64,000 nt of DNA. It comes from Ecdyonurus torrentis (Eukaryota > Arthropoda > Insecta > Ephemeroptera > Heptageniidae). Within the stretch, counting starts at the first letter, position 1, and each line of letters begins with the position of its first letter. The notes under the pieces were generated by a model. It saw only the letters and a list, made by a program, of their open reading frames with translations. It had not been told where the DNA came from and searched no databases. Position numbers and translations under genes: made by a program. The stretch covers positions 12,387,146-12,451,145 of the forward strand of contig OX439133.1 in NCBI GenBank assembly GCA_949318235.1. Reading direction: 5' to 3'. Below are positions 14,969-26,334 of the stretch, piece by piece.

Positions 14969-15335
14969 AGCAAAATGTTACTTTTGATGTTATTAGAAAT
15001 CGTGTTGGTTTTTAAGTAAAATTTAGAGAGACTTTATTCTTGTTATTTGATGAAAACAAACATAAAATTTGTAATTTATCGAATTTCAACAAAACGCTGT
15101 GAAACATAATCATTCGAAGTATTTTAAAGGAAAACAATATTAACTGTCAAAAGCTTTATTTAGTAAACGTCTTTTAATTAGTTTTTCAGTTATTTTCTCA
15201 AACAAAACTGAATACAAAACAAAGTTACAATTGGTCTACCGCTAAAGTTATTTTAGTTTAATTTATGGCTTTCCTTATATATTTGTACTTTTTATTTTTT
15301 GAAAATTAGGATTATACGTTAAATGATAATTAAAC

Positions 15336-15336
<1 letters not shown>

Positions 15337-15400
<64 letters not shown>
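15337..15400. repeat. (AG)n array
   Basis: 32 AG units; it leads into the purine-rich block that follows. Confidence 0.97.
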
Positions 15401-15402
<2 letters not shown>

Positions 15403-15419
15403 AGCTACGCCTAACAGTA

Positions 15420-15760
15420 ATTATAATATGAGAGTTAGAGGTGATATGTGTGCTTGTAGGAGATGAGTGGCTATATACAAAAGGAGGGATAGAGAGGGAG
15501 AAAAAAACATTATAAAGAGGGGATAGACAGAGGTTTCAAATTAAGAAGAGAAGTATAATATAATGGGATGAGCATTAGGGATAGACATGAAAGGTGAGGG
15601 AGAGAGAGGGATAAAAGGAGGGATAGAGGTGTAGTATATGAGAGAGAGGGAGTTGTTTTTATTGATCTACGTGTGTGTCTCTCTCACACCTCGATTCACT
15701 TGTGACGTCACAACCAACCCCCCTCCCCCCAACCCCCTATTGTCCCACATCTCCACTTTG
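15420..15760. promoter_or_regulatory. Purine-rich block with CRE palindrome and C-rich tract (candidate regulatory DNA)
   Basis: About 230 bases of irregular purine-rich plus strand (many AGGGATAGA-like units) switch near 15660 to pyrimidine-rich DNA. TTGTGACGTCACAA at 15700-15713 is a perfect 14-base palindrome containing the CRE octamer. At 15718-15736 the plus strand has three long C runs, so the minus strand could form a G-quadruplex. I see no transposon ends around it. Promoter or enhancer function is inference only. Confidence 0.35.
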
Positions 15761-16763
15761 TACTTTACTGTAACCAATAATCAGTTGGACGTTACGAAAA
15801 AAAAAAGTAATCAGTGCCAAACTATTATACGTACACATATAACTATTATATAGTTCCAAATTTTATCAATGAAAATTATATTATACTTCAAATTTATGAA
15901 AATAATTAAATTTTCATCATGCATATAGTATTTAATTAAAATGCTTCTCTATATATAATGAAAATAATACGTAATTGTTATGTACAACAATAAGTTGAAG
16001 GTATAATTTCAAAATTGCATAATTACTATATACAAAGTATTCATTTTCATATAATAATTATTTTAAATTACTTTTATAATAATCTTTTATGCAAACATAT
16101 TAAATACATTTGTATTTATATAATATCGTATGCTCTATATCATTTTTTGATTAAAGTTAATTTTCTTTTATGCAAGTTAAAATTAAAACATTGCAATAGA
16201 AAATATCATAAAGTATATACTGTTAATTTATTGTACTCTGAAAGAAAGATATTTAATTGTTGCATTCATGAAGCAACATAACTCCCCTATTTTTTAGTTA
16301 AAATTATCATATCTTTTACAATTAAAAAATATAAATACATATTTTTTAAAGGCGTGGAATCAGCTATATTGCGGGATTAGTAAAGAAAGTAAACACTGAA
16401 ATTTTGCATAGTGATAAATTAGGATAAGGTATCTTCAAAAATGTAAGAAAATTTGGGGACTTGTCATGCTAGATTTTAAATTATGATTTGTTTAAGTGTT
16501 AGTCTCATAAGAGCCCATGTTTATTTCAATAATTATTTTCTCTCTTATCTGATGGTCACGGGTTCTGAAAATTTTATAATAGGTACCTGTTACTGTTAAC
16601 TTTCAAATGTCATCATAAAGTTTCTAAGTTTTTGTTTTTATATACCCTTATATATCATTTATATACGCAGAAATGAATGATAATAAAATTACTTAATGCT
16701 ACTCTACTCTGTAATATATATTATACAGAGCTTGAAAAAAATAGAATTGTATAAATCATTATT

Positions 16764-17114
16764 TTAAAGGCATAGACCACATAAAACAACATGTACTTGT
16801 AATGATTAAACACAACATGGTATCTACAAAACTAATGACAATTTTTTACCTGTATGTAAATGTGGTCCCACAATAGAACGTAATAATAATAATAATAATA
16901 ATACATTAAGTATTATGTAATTTGCGTGAATAATTCTGTTTATAACGTCAGAAAAAGACAAAAATTAGTATACAAATGTTGTGCGGATTGAATGAATTGA
17001 AATTTTCTGATCACTGCTACGGCGCTGCAGTTATGGGTTTTGAGATAAAGTAATGTTATTAATGTAAGATCCACCAAGTGTTTTGTGATATCTTCTTCTT
17101 TTCTATGCTTTTAA
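16764..17114 (+). mobile_element. MITE family A, copy 2
   Basis: Begins TTTAAAGGCATAGACCACAT and ends near TTCTATGCTTTTAA. It carries the family landmarks (TGATCACTGCTACGG, TTGTGCGGATTG, CAAGTGTTTTGTGATAT). A private (TAA)n expansion sits at about 16882-16905, absent from the other copies, and the 3' end is more diverged. Confidence 0.85.
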
Positions 17115-17526
17115 GGATATTGTGTAATTTTTATAAAGATGATATAATATTCTTTGTATATAAATTTTATGCAAGACATGTGCAAACACAATACAGCTTT
17201 AGATATTGTACTATACTTTATAAAAAGACATTACTTTTTTTTTTCTTGTACAGTGTAATAATAAAAGAAAGAACAAAAAATATGATACAATATTGTAATA
17301 TTTGTGATGATGCAACATAAAAAAAAGCACAACGTGTAATATAAAACAAGACACACAGCAAACACAATATTTTCTCTAGAAAAAAAAAAAGTTCAAATCT
17401 GAATATATTCCGTGACAAAAACAAAGTTTTTTTGTTTGTTTGTTTGATGTGCGAGTGTCTGATACATGAGCAGAAAATTCATGTTTAATAATGTTTTTTT
17501 TTTCTCTCGCACGACGAATGACTATT

Positions 17527-17529
<3 letters not shown>

Positions 17530-17563
<34 letters not shown>
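17530..17563. repeat. (GA)n array
   Basis: 17 GA units. Confidence 0.95.
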
Positions 17564-17567
<4 letters not shown>

Positions 17568-18059
17568 TGGAACAAATATTTCATTTATACACGTACGTAT
17601 TTTTGTCTTGTTCAAATATATTTTAATAATAACACATTTTCTTTCCCCTAGATTGAAATGAAAATTTTGACAATATATATATATATAATATATATATATA
17701 TATATGTTTCATTTATAGTATTGGTATATGAAACGAAATACATTACTTTACAAACGTATATACGTTATGCTACATTTTTAAGAAATTTTAATAATATAAT
17801 TATTTTATAATTCAAACTGATTTTTTTCCTATTTTTATGGATGTAATTTTATATTATATAAAATAACGATAGAATTATAAAAAAATGATCAATGAAAAGG
17901 ATTATTATTATTATTTTAAATATTTGTACTGTATTAACTTTTTAATGTTATTATATAATTTATGAAAAATATGCGCAAAGTTTAAACTTTAAATTATATC
18001 AAGTTCAATCTTGCATGGTTGAGTGTAATGATAATAAAAATTGTCTTAAAATGCGCCTT

Positions 18060-18838
18060 CTGTCACTGCATGCGTTTCTAATAAATAAATAAACAAGTAA
18101 AGTATGATTAAAGAAATAAAGTTCACCAGAAGTCTATGATCGAAGCTTTTGAATATCCTGCGATATATGCAACCTGTTTTGAATTTGTGCTGCAAAATTT
18201 GCCTATCTTACAGGGAACTTTTAAATGCATACTGCTTAAAATTGACGTTTCATTTGAAACTATGATGTAAAGCATAATTTAATATTTTTTTTATATATAA
18301 ACAATAATCAATCATAATAACACACGCAAAAATATCATAAAATTCAGTTTATTTAGTAAAAATTTGAACTTTGAACAATTTTAAAATAATTCTAAATAAC
18401 TTTTCTCACTTTTTTTTTTTTTTTTTTTTTTAACTATTTCCCTTTTTCTGATTTATTTAATTTCTCTGTAATATAATTTTACTATTATACTGTTTTAAAA
18501 TGAATACTCGAATAATTAATGTATAGAAACACTACAGCAGACAAAAACAAGCGTATACAATGTCAATTTGTTCCCTTTTTTTTTTTCCACCGACAAAATA
18601 ATAGGCTCAATCAGCTACCAGCTATATGCACATTACATTGTGTATATGTGTAGCCACAACAAAAGTATATAAAAAAAAAATAGAGTTACAAAAACAACAA
18701 AATGACTAAACAATTGTTTGATGTCCAATTAATTATGTAAATAAAAAAAAAAAAAACATTTTGATGTATGGTGAATTAAATGTTTAATTAAATCATTAGT
18801 TAAATTATCCATGAATATTTTGGTTTCATTATGAAAAT
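18060..18838. other. AT-rich flank upstream of the LINE
   Basis: Low-complexity AT-rich DNA with a poly(T) run at 18411-18431. I see no LINE 5' UTR or internal promoter here, in keeping with a 5'-truncated insertion starting at or just after 18839. Confidence 0.55.
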
Positions 18839-20023
18839 TTGTACACTTTTTATATATTATGCCAACATTTAAAGTGTGCTGGAATCAATGAAGCAAATTT
18901 CAACAATGGTACTATTAATATTATTGAAAAAAACTGGAAGTGCAAAACTTGTGAGCCGGATCAGGTGACTGAGGAGGAGAATGGAGGAAAAGAGGAGGTT
19001 ACTTTGGAAGGTAATAATGCAGTATACTTAACATTATTGAAGGACTTGCGTGAAGAGAGGGTGAAAAATGAGCAATTAATGATGGAAATTATAAATCTGA
19101 AAGCGGAGAATGCATCTCAAAAAACAGAATTGATTTTCTTAAAAGAAAAAATTATCGAAAAAAAGGAGGGAAAAATGTCTTTTGCTGAAGTCACAGCTGG
19201 AAGGGGAGGAAACAGGGAGAAAGTGAAAGTGAGAGCCAGGGATGATGAAGTTGTTATAGTTCATCCAAAAGGTACAGATGGCGCTAGCGAGCAGGGGAGA
19301 ATAAGTAAAACTACAATGCAAGAGTATTTGAGGGCGGTAAAATCTAATATCACCACAGAACAAAATAAAAGTTCAATTGCTGATATTAAACAAGGAAGAA
19401 ATGGGAATGTTATTATAGAATGTACGAGTAAGGAAGACAGAATAAGTGTGGAGACAACTTTGCAACAGACTATTGGTGATAAATTTGATGTAAAAGCACC
19501 TCAAGCACAAAAACATAGAATGAAAATTTATGATGTGTATGGAGATGATATAGAAGAATGTGAGGATGGAACATTGGCAACAGATATTGTAAACAAAAAC
19601 GACCTAGGTGAGGGAGCGGAAATTAAAATATTGCACCGTGGGTATGAGAATCAACGTGGACATCGCAATTTAATTATTGAAGTGGATGCAAATACTGAAA
19701 AATTTTGCTTAGCTAAGGAAAGAATAGTGGTTGGTTATAAGAGATGTACTATTGAGAAGCATTTTAACATCATTAAGTGCAGAATATGTCAAACTTATGG
19801 ACATAAACAGAATGAATGTCATCAAAAGAACTGCTGCTCGTATTGTGGGGAGGAACATAGTTATAAAGACTGTCAATCTGAATATATGTTCTGCATAAAT
19901 TGTTGTCGTACGAACGAGAAATACGGCACCAATTTCAATACATGCCATACATCTTATGACAAATGTTGTCCAGTATATCTCGATAGAGTAGCGAGTCTTA
20001 AAAACCGTCTTATTCGAGAATAG
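18839..20023 (+). CDS. LINE ORF1, gag-like nucleic-acid-binding protein (N-terminally truncated)
   Basis: About 394 codons. The frame opens after a TGA at 18812 and has no ATG at its head; 18839 is a TTG, so the start is nominal. The first residues (CQHLKCAGI ... WKCKTC) look like the second half of a PHD-type zinc finger, with the first cysteine pair missing. Residues about 60-110 are charged and heptad-like (a likely coiled coil). The C-terminal part carries a CCHC knuckle CRICQTYGHKQNEC from about residue 314, a second CSYCGEEHSYKDC from about residue 333, and a third cysteine-rich stretch ending CCPVYL. In this family ORF1 packages LINE RNA into RNP particles; that role is family knowledge. 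It ends in UAG at 20021, in the same frame as ORF2. Confidence 0.88.
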   Translation: MYTFYILCQHLKCAGINEANFNNGTINIIEKNWKCKTCEPDQVTEEENGGKEEVTLEGNNAVYLTLLKDLREERVKNEQLMMEIINLKAENASQKTELIFLKEKIIEKKEGKMSFAEVTAGRGGNREKVKVRARDDEVVIVHPKGTDGASEQGRISKTTMQEYLRAVKSNITTEQNKSSIADIKQGRNGNVIIECTSKEDRISVETTLQQTIGDKFDVKAPQAQKHRMKIYDVYGDDIEECEDGTLATDIVNKNDLGEGAEIKILHRGYENQRGHRNLIIEVDANTEKFCLAKERIVVGYKRCTIEKHFNIIKCRICQTYGHKQNECHQKNCCSYCGEEHSYKDCQSEYMFCINCCRTNEKYGTNFNTCHTSYDKCCPVYLDRVASLKNRLIRE

Positions 20024-20053
20024 CGTTCGTGGAGTTATGGTGATGCCTCAAAT

Positions 20054-22909
20054 TTGATTGTTTATTCAAATGTGCAAGGATTAACTACAAATAAAAGTGA
20101 TGTTGTTGACATGTTAGTGAAAGAAAGACCTGCTGTATTTTGTTTAAGTGAAACACATGTTACAAATGAAATAACACATAGTGAATTGAATATTAATGGG
20201 TATAATTATGTTGTATGTGAGTCAAATAGTAGACACACAGGAGGATGTTTATTATATGTAAGGGATGACATCGAGTTTGAAATCATCCTAAATCATTCAG
20301 TTAATTTAGAATTTTGGATTTTGGGCATCAAAATAAAAACAAATAGGGGATATTTTGATTTATATTGCTTGTATAGGTCACCAAGTCATGTGCCAAATGA
20401 ATTTTTAGATTCATTCTTTAGTCCTTGGTTAGAAGAATTAGTATTAAGGGGAAATAATATTATAATCACGGGAGACTTTAATATAGATATTAAAAATGAA
20501 TCAACTTATAGTAGGAAAATTCAAGAAATAATTCAGGGAAATGGACTTAAACAAAAAGTTCAGAGTTTTACTCGTATTACAAAGCACAGTAAAACATTAA
20601 TTGATTTGGTAATTACAAACCAAAAGAATATTAAAACATCTATTAAAAATAACATTAAAATAGGAGATCATGAAACTATTTTTTTGCACTGTGATTTTTT
20701 TCCTTTATGTAAAAATACGAAAAAAAATATGATTGAAATTAAAATGTATAAAAAAATAAATTATTCTTTATTATGTGAAAATTTAGAGTCATGTGACTGG
20801 GAAGGACAGGATATTCATGCTATTTCTGAAAAATTTGTAAGTAATATTCAAAATGCACTTAAAAAATTTGTTCCAACTAAATATATAAATGAGTCAAAAA
20901 ACTTAGAAAATGAACCTTGGTTTATTGATATGTGTAAACTAGCACAAGAAAAAAGAAATCATGCATATCAAAAAGCTAAACTTACAAATTTAGACGACGA
21001 TTGGTATTTATATTCTGTTTTAAGAAATAAATATGTATGTACAAACGTAAATGAAAGAAAAAAGTATTATGAAGGGAAAATTGATGAAGTTAAAAATAAT
21101 CCAGTAAAAATGTGGAAAACTCTCAAAGGTTTTATGTGTAAACAAGATTCAAATATAAAAAATATGCAACTTAATTTTGAAAATAATATAAATGAGAGTG
21201 AAGAAAATAGTTTAAATAATTTTTATGTCAATAGTGTTTTAGATATAAACAATTCTATAAGTGATGTGACTGAAGAAGAAAAAAGTCTGATAAAAGATAT
21301 ACACAATGCTAATGTAGAAGAAAAGTTTGTATTTAAAGAAATAGATATTAATAAATTAAGAAATGTTATTAAATCTCTTAATAAAAATAAAAGTTCTCCA
21401 GATCCTATATCTGTAGATGTATTGTTAAAAACTCAGCATGTTACAGAAGAAAAATTGTTAAAAATAATTAATTTAGCAATAAAAAAAAATGAATTTCCAG
21501 ATTCTTGGAAAACTTCTACAATTATTCCTATTCCGAAGGTTAAAAATCCTACTGAACCTCAGGATTGCAGACCTGTTAACTTGTTACCATTGTACGAAAA
21601 AATTCTAGAAATTGTATTGTATGAACAATTGATAGATTATGTGGAAAGTAAAAATATTATTTGTGAAAATCAATCAGGTTTTCGTAAAAGATTTTCTTGT
21701 GAAACTGCTCTTCAATTAGTTCTTTCAAACTGGAGATCACATGCAAATAATGGTGAAGTAACTATTGCTGTGATGCTAGATTTCAAAAGAGCGTTTGAAA
21801 CTATTGATAGAGATATACTAGTTAGTAAATTAAAAAAGTATGGACTTAGCGATAGTAGTGTAAACCTCATCGGAAGTTACTTAAAAAACAGAAAACAAAA
21901 AACAAAACTAAATAATAAAATATCAAATGAAATTTTAAATAATCTAGGGGTCCCCCAGGGGTCTGTATTGGGGCCACTTCTCTTTGTGTTGTATATAAAT
22001 GATCTTGAAATTCAATTAAAAAATGTGTTTGTTAATTTTTTTGCAGATGACACGCTTGTTTCATCATCTGCAAAAACTTACGCGGAAGCATGTACAAAAA
22101 TTAATGACGCTTTGTTTATGCTCAATATATGGCTTAAAATTAATAAAGTTAAGCTTAATGTGTCAAAATCTAAATGTATCTTAATTACACAGTCAAGTGT
22201 TACAAAATTAAATATTTTAGAAAGTGAAAATCTTGAGTATGTAAAAATTGACGGAGAAATTTTGGAGTTTGTAGACGAAATTAAGTATTTGGGAGTTATT
22301 ATTGATTCACACTTAAAATTCAATTTGCATATTAAATTTATTATTAAAAAAGTTGGAAGTAAAATAAATTACTTGGCTAGAGTTGGTAAATTCCTCACTC
22401 CATGGACCAAACTATTAATATACAAAACAATAATATCTCATCACTTCGATTATTGTGCTACAATTTTATGGGACACTACAGAAGAGAATATTAAAAAACT
22501 TCAACTACTTCAAAATAAAGCAATGAGAGTTATACTGAGATGTCATAAATTAACTCCTATACAGGAAATGCTGGATGCCTGTTGCTTATTATCAATTAAA
22601 CAAAAAATAGCATTACAAGTCTTGTTGTTGGTTCATAAAATAGTTAATCAAAAGTGTCCTAAGTATTTAAGCAACGACGTTAAATTTAATAATGAAATTC
22701 ATAAATATAATACAAGAATATCAAACAATATTCATATAGGAGGTAAACAAAACAGTAAATTTTATCAGAGATCAATAATGGTTAATGGTTTCAAATTATT
22801 TAATACGCTGCCTCGAAGTACTAAAAATATTGTAAATGAGAAATGTTTTAAACGAGAATGCGTCATATTTGTTAAAAAAATGTATAGAAAGAAAAAATAT
22901 CAAAACTAA
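20054..22909 (+). CDS. LINE ORF2: AP-like endonuclease and reverse transcriptase
   Basis: Roughly 951 codons, uninterrupted, ending in TAA. The frame is open from 20024, directly after the ORF1 stop, and no in-frame ATG precedes the endonuclease; 20054 is a TTG. Counting from it, the exonuclease-endonuclease-phosphatase domain shows SNVQGL (N6), CLSETH (E33), GDFN (D141, N143) and GDH (D205, H206), a full catalytic set. The reverse transcriptase has motif A LDFKRAFETID (D576), motif B GVPQGSVLGPLLF (from G632) and motif C FADD (D665, D666). The usual AFD in motif A is AFE here, a position that is not catalytic. The C-terminal 200 residues match the thumb/tail seen in CR1-like elements; no RNase H. 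It nicks DNA and copies LINE RNA by target-primed reverse transcription (family knowledge). Confidence 0.95.
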   Translation: MIVYSNVQGLTTNKSDVVDMLVKERPAVFCLSETHVTNEITHSELNINGYNYVVCESNSRHTGGCLLYVRDDIEFEIILNHSVNLEFWILGIKIKTNRGYFDLYCLYRSPSHVPNEFLDSFFSPWLEELVLRGNNIIITGDFNIDIKNESTYSRKIQEIIQGNGLKQKVQSFTRITKHSKTLIDLVITNQKNIKTSIKNNIKIGDHETIFLHCDFFPLCKNTKKNMIEIKMYKKINYSLLCENLESCDWEGQDIHAISEKFVSNIQNALKKFVPTKYINESKNLENEPWFIDMCKLAQEKRNHAYQKAKLTNLDDDWYLYSVLRNKYVCTNVNERKKYYEGKIDEVKNNPVKMWKTLKGFMCKQDSNIKNMQLNFENNINESEENSLNNFYVNSVLDINNSISDVTEEEKSLIKDIHNANVEEKFVFKEIDINKLRNVIKSLNKNKSSPDPISVDVLLKTQHVTEEKLLKIINLAIKKNEFPDSWKTSTIIPIPKVKNPTEPQDCRPVNLLPLYEKILEIVLYEQLIDYVESKNIICENQSGFRKRFSCETALQLVLSNWRSHANNGEVTIAVMLDFKRAFETIDRDILVSKLKKYGLSDSSVNLIGSYLKNRKQKTKLNNKISNEILNNLGVPQGSVLGPLLFVLYINDLEIQLKNVFVNFFADDTLVSSSAKTYAEACTKINDALFMLNIWLKINKVKLNVSKSKCILITQSSVTKLNILESENLEYVKIDGEILEFVDEIKYLGVIIDSHLKFNLHIKFIIKKVGSKINYLARVGKFLTPWTKLLIYKTIISHHFDYCATILWDTTEENIKKLQLLQNKAMRVILRCHKLTPIQEMLDACCLLSIKQKIALQVLLLVHKIVNQKCPKYLSNDVKFNNEIHKYNTRISNNIHIGGKQNSKFYQRSIMVNGFKLFNTLPRSTKNIVNEKCFKRECVIFVKKMYRKKKYQN

Positions 22910-23073
22910 ATAACGTGTACGATTTACTATGATTTTTTAAAATTTAAACTATGTGCAAATATTATTAAATTATAATTTTTATTTATGTATGAAGTGGATG
23001 TAAAACATGTTTGTATTAGAAATTTATTTCTAAATAAAAATATTCTATTCTATTCTATTCTATTCTATTCTAT
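22910..23073 (+). repeat. LINE 3' UTR and (TATTC)n tail
   Basis: An AT-rich untranslated stretch follows the ORF2 stop. It holds AATAAA-like sequence just before about six tandem TATTC units at 23041-23073. Pentamer tails of this type replace poly(A) in many CR1/L2-like LINEs. The tail marks the 3' end of the insertion. Confidence 0.85.
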
Positions 23074-23498
23074 TTGCCCTTTTTTAATATTTTTTTTTCG
23101 TGCTTTACAATAATAGTTTAACTTTTACAACTACACTGATTTACACATATAATAAAAAAATAATAATATATTTAAAAAAAAAAAAAAAGAAAGTATTTTT
23201 CCACTTTATTTTGAGAACTGCTTTTACTGCTGATTATGAATAAAAAAAAAGTCCTAATATTTTTACACAATGCATAGAAATTGTGGTCAAATAAATTCAA
23301 CAATACAAAATAATATTATTCAAAGTCGTTATAATATGCAATAAATCTGAACACGAGAAAACACACCTCAATATTTAAAATATATTGAGAATATAATAAT
23401 TAATAATGTTTTACTATGGAAACGATACCAATGCACAATGAGTATGTATAGTAGAAAATAAAAAATCAAATTAAAATTCAATGTCAATTCAAAACAAA

Positions 23499-23501
<3 letters not shown>

Positions 23502-23593
<92 letters not shown>

Positions 23594-23600
23594 CCTCTCC
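23502..23600. repeat. (TC)n array
   Basis: About 43 TC units, then CCCTCCCTC derivatives, 430 bases past the LINE tail. Confidence 0.96.
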
Positions 23601-23996
23601 CACTATACCAAAACTTGTGACTAAAATAGAAATAAATAACAAACATTCCATACGAGATCAGTAACAAAAATCCAATAAACAAAACATAAATCAATTATAT
23701 TTTCAATTAATTACAGCCAACAAACAGCAAAATTGTAAATATGTATATATATATATATATTTTATACACGTACCAAAAACACATAAAATTTTATATTTAT
23801 AAGTTCCTATACAGTTAGGCAAGTATATATTCATTTTTTTTTTCTTTTTTAATATCATATACGCGATGTGAAACATTTTCATTATTAAATACTATTGTCA
23901 ATTTATTGGATTGTTCTGAACTCTAATATATTTTCATTCGATACAAACATTTAACACTTGGCTTTTTTTTTTCTTTCTGTCTCTTGTATTGCCTCG

Positions 23997-24096
<100 letters not shown>

Positions 24097-24579
24097 TATT
24101 ATAACTTTGAAAGTACAGTCATGAAGTGGAAAATATATTTTAATTAGTAAAACGGTTGAATAGTCAAAGAGTTTCATATTTTTTATATTTATTATGATCA
24201 TTAACATTTACTATGCATGTATGATTTTTTTTTCATAAAACACTTCATATTTATTTAAAAATTATACATATATTTAGTAAATAGATATCTTTAAGTGTTA
24301 CATATATTTTTATTAAATATTTTGTAAAAAAAAAAAAAAAAAAAAAAATCCCTTTTTGAAAAATGTTTTATTTTACTATAATTTCCTGACTACATTTGAT
24401 TTATTGTTCCACTGTTGCACATTGATTCCCCTCCTCCCGAGAAAACAATAATTATTGTAGCAATAAGTTTACAACAATGAAAAGAAATATAATGCAATAC
24501 GTTAACAACCGTTTGAAGTGCATTTAAAAAAAGTTGATATATTTTTATTATTTTTACACATGTCTAAGATTTTGAATAA

Positions 24580-24885
24580 CCGCCTGACGTCATTCTGAGT
24601 GCTTTTCAATTCTCTTCTTGAGCAATGAATAACATGGATCAGCATAGGACAAACGTACTTTTTGGTTATTTTCTTGGGAAAATGAGCTAATTTTTTGTCA
24701 TTACAATTTTTCTTGCATACTTGAAGTACTAATTCAAGCTGTTAACAGCATCAATGCTCTAAAAAAATATTGTAAAGTATTTTTAAACTGGCAAAATGAG
24801 TCATTTTTCTATACTGGCCAATGTTATTTAGGACTCACTTATGACGTCGACTTTAACAAGAATGAAACCACCCTATACAATGTCT
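24580..24885 (-). mobile_element. Foldback repeat family C, copy 2
   Basis: Reverse-orientation homologue of the 5.9 kb copy. Its two ends are themselves inverted: TGACGTCATTCTGAGTGC and GAATAACATGGATC at the left pair with GGCCAATGTTATTTAGGACT and CACTTATGACGTC at the right. That makes it an imperfect foldback element of about 300 bases. Confidence 0.75.
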
Positions 24886-25032
24886 TTATTGAAAAACAAA
24901 TACATGACTTCATATCAAATCTATAAATTAAATAATGAAATATTTAACTTGGATTATATTTTTAAAATAACTAGCTCTGCTTATAACTATATGTTCCTGC
25001 ATGGGGTAATTTGCTTCTGGACAACAGCTTTG

Positions 25033-25033
<1 letters not shown>

Positions 25034-25125
<92 letters not shown>

Positions 25126-25130
25126 GTCTC
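25034..25130. repeat. (CT)n array
   Basis: About 45 CT units with late TATC interruptions. Confidence 0.96.
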
Positions 25131-25236
25131 CTTATGCCTATTAAATGAATGAATGAATTGAAATATGAGTACCAAATTAATCCATCATCATCACAGTGAT
25201 ACAGTAATATATTAACAAAACGACTTTATAATATGT

Positions 25237-25288
25237 ACACACACACACACACACACACTCACACACACACACACACATATATATATAT
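25237..25288. repeat. (AC)n then (AT)n array
   Basis: AC units with one CTCA interruption pass into a short AT run. Confidence 0.95.
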
Positions 25289-25378
25289 GAATTACGTAAG
25301 TATAATTTTATTTAGACGTTGTTATGGCAACCATTTTGCTGTATATGATGATGTTGATCATCAGACAAAGACGAATGG

Positions 25379-25381
<3 letters not shown>

Positions 25382-25419
<38 letters not shown>
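25382..25419. repeat. (CT)n array
   Basis: 19 CT units. Confidence 0.95.
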
Positions 25420-25421
<2 letters not shown>

Positions 25422-26109
25422 TCTCTCTTTACTATATAGCGTCACATACAATTTTCTTTATACAAATTTATATAATTTGCCTAATGTTTCCAAATTTGTC
25501 TCTCATATAATATAAAAGCACTTTCGTATAAAAGATAAAATAATGATGCGATACTTTCAGTCCAAAATATTCACAATTTCTATAATAATTCTCTGCACAT
25601 TTTAAATTTGAACAATAATGGTAACTTTACAATATATATTCTCTTTCTATCTGTCTGTTTATACTACGTAAAAAACATTTTTTTTTTTTTTTTTTTTTAA
25701 TATGATCATTATAATAACAATAAAAATATCGAGTAATATTAAATCTATAGTCTGAATCTATAATGTTATTGCATATTGCATACAAATTCAGAGTATATTT
25801 ACTATATTATATATACTGTGTATTCAAAATTATAAAAAAAGTATTACAGTATTAAATTGAAAATATGTATGTTATGACTTGTTCTATACTCTAATAAAAT
25901 CTTTTACCTTTTTTGTTATCATTATTTTTTAGCATAATGACGTATTCAATTGTTTTTATTGTAAGTTACTTGTTAACTTTTATGCTCAAGGTTCATGCAA
26001 TAACGTATGCTTGAAAAAGTCCACTATGTGCCTTAAAATGTTTATTCTTCTTATGCCTTTAGAACATAAGTGATAAGTCAATATTTTCTCATCATATAGT
26101 AAGTGCAAG

Positions 26110-26140
<31 letters not shown>

Positions 26141-26334
26141 TCAATTTACGACTTGCATTAGATTTTTTCCCTTTAAACTCAGTGTTGCAATCATGCAATC
26201 AATTTCATTTTACCATAAAGTTATTTTTACATAATATATAATCTTTATTTTTGCATAACAATACATTACGAAACAAAAATCAGTCAATGTATTTAAATGG
26301 AAATATTTTATTTTATTTATTTTTTTTTTGTTAA

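Larger units (their letters stand above)
18839..23073 (+). mobile_element. CR1/L2/Jockey-type LINE (non-LTR retrotransposon), 5'-truncated, ORF2 intact
   Basis: The unit contains a gag-like ORF1, an ORF2 with endonuclease and reverse transcriptase, a 3' UTR of about 130 bases and a tail of TATTC repeats, which is the standard anatomy of a non-LTR retrotransposon. ORF2 ends soon after the RT C-terminal region with no RNase H domain. The RT signatures (GVPQGSVLGPLLF, FADDT, FRKRFSCETAL) and the C-terminal stretch around PIQEMLDACCLLS fit CR1/L2/Crack/Daphne-like elements. The 5' end looks truncated: ORF1 enters in the middle of a zinc finger and has no ATG. I found no convincing target-site duplication. 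Both long frames are uninterrupted apart from the single stop between them, so the insertion is probably young. Clade assignment is from motif recognition only. Confidence 0.93.

Noticed and set aside
15695..15715. Idea that the CRE palindrome here belongs to a family A or B MITE
   Set aside because: None of the family landmarks or TTAAAGGCATAGA ends occur nearby.
18839..22909. Retroviral or LTR element interpretation of the RT
   Set aside because: There is an AP-like endonuclease ahead of the RT, FADD with CR1-type flanks, a pentamer tail and no LTRs, protease or integrase.
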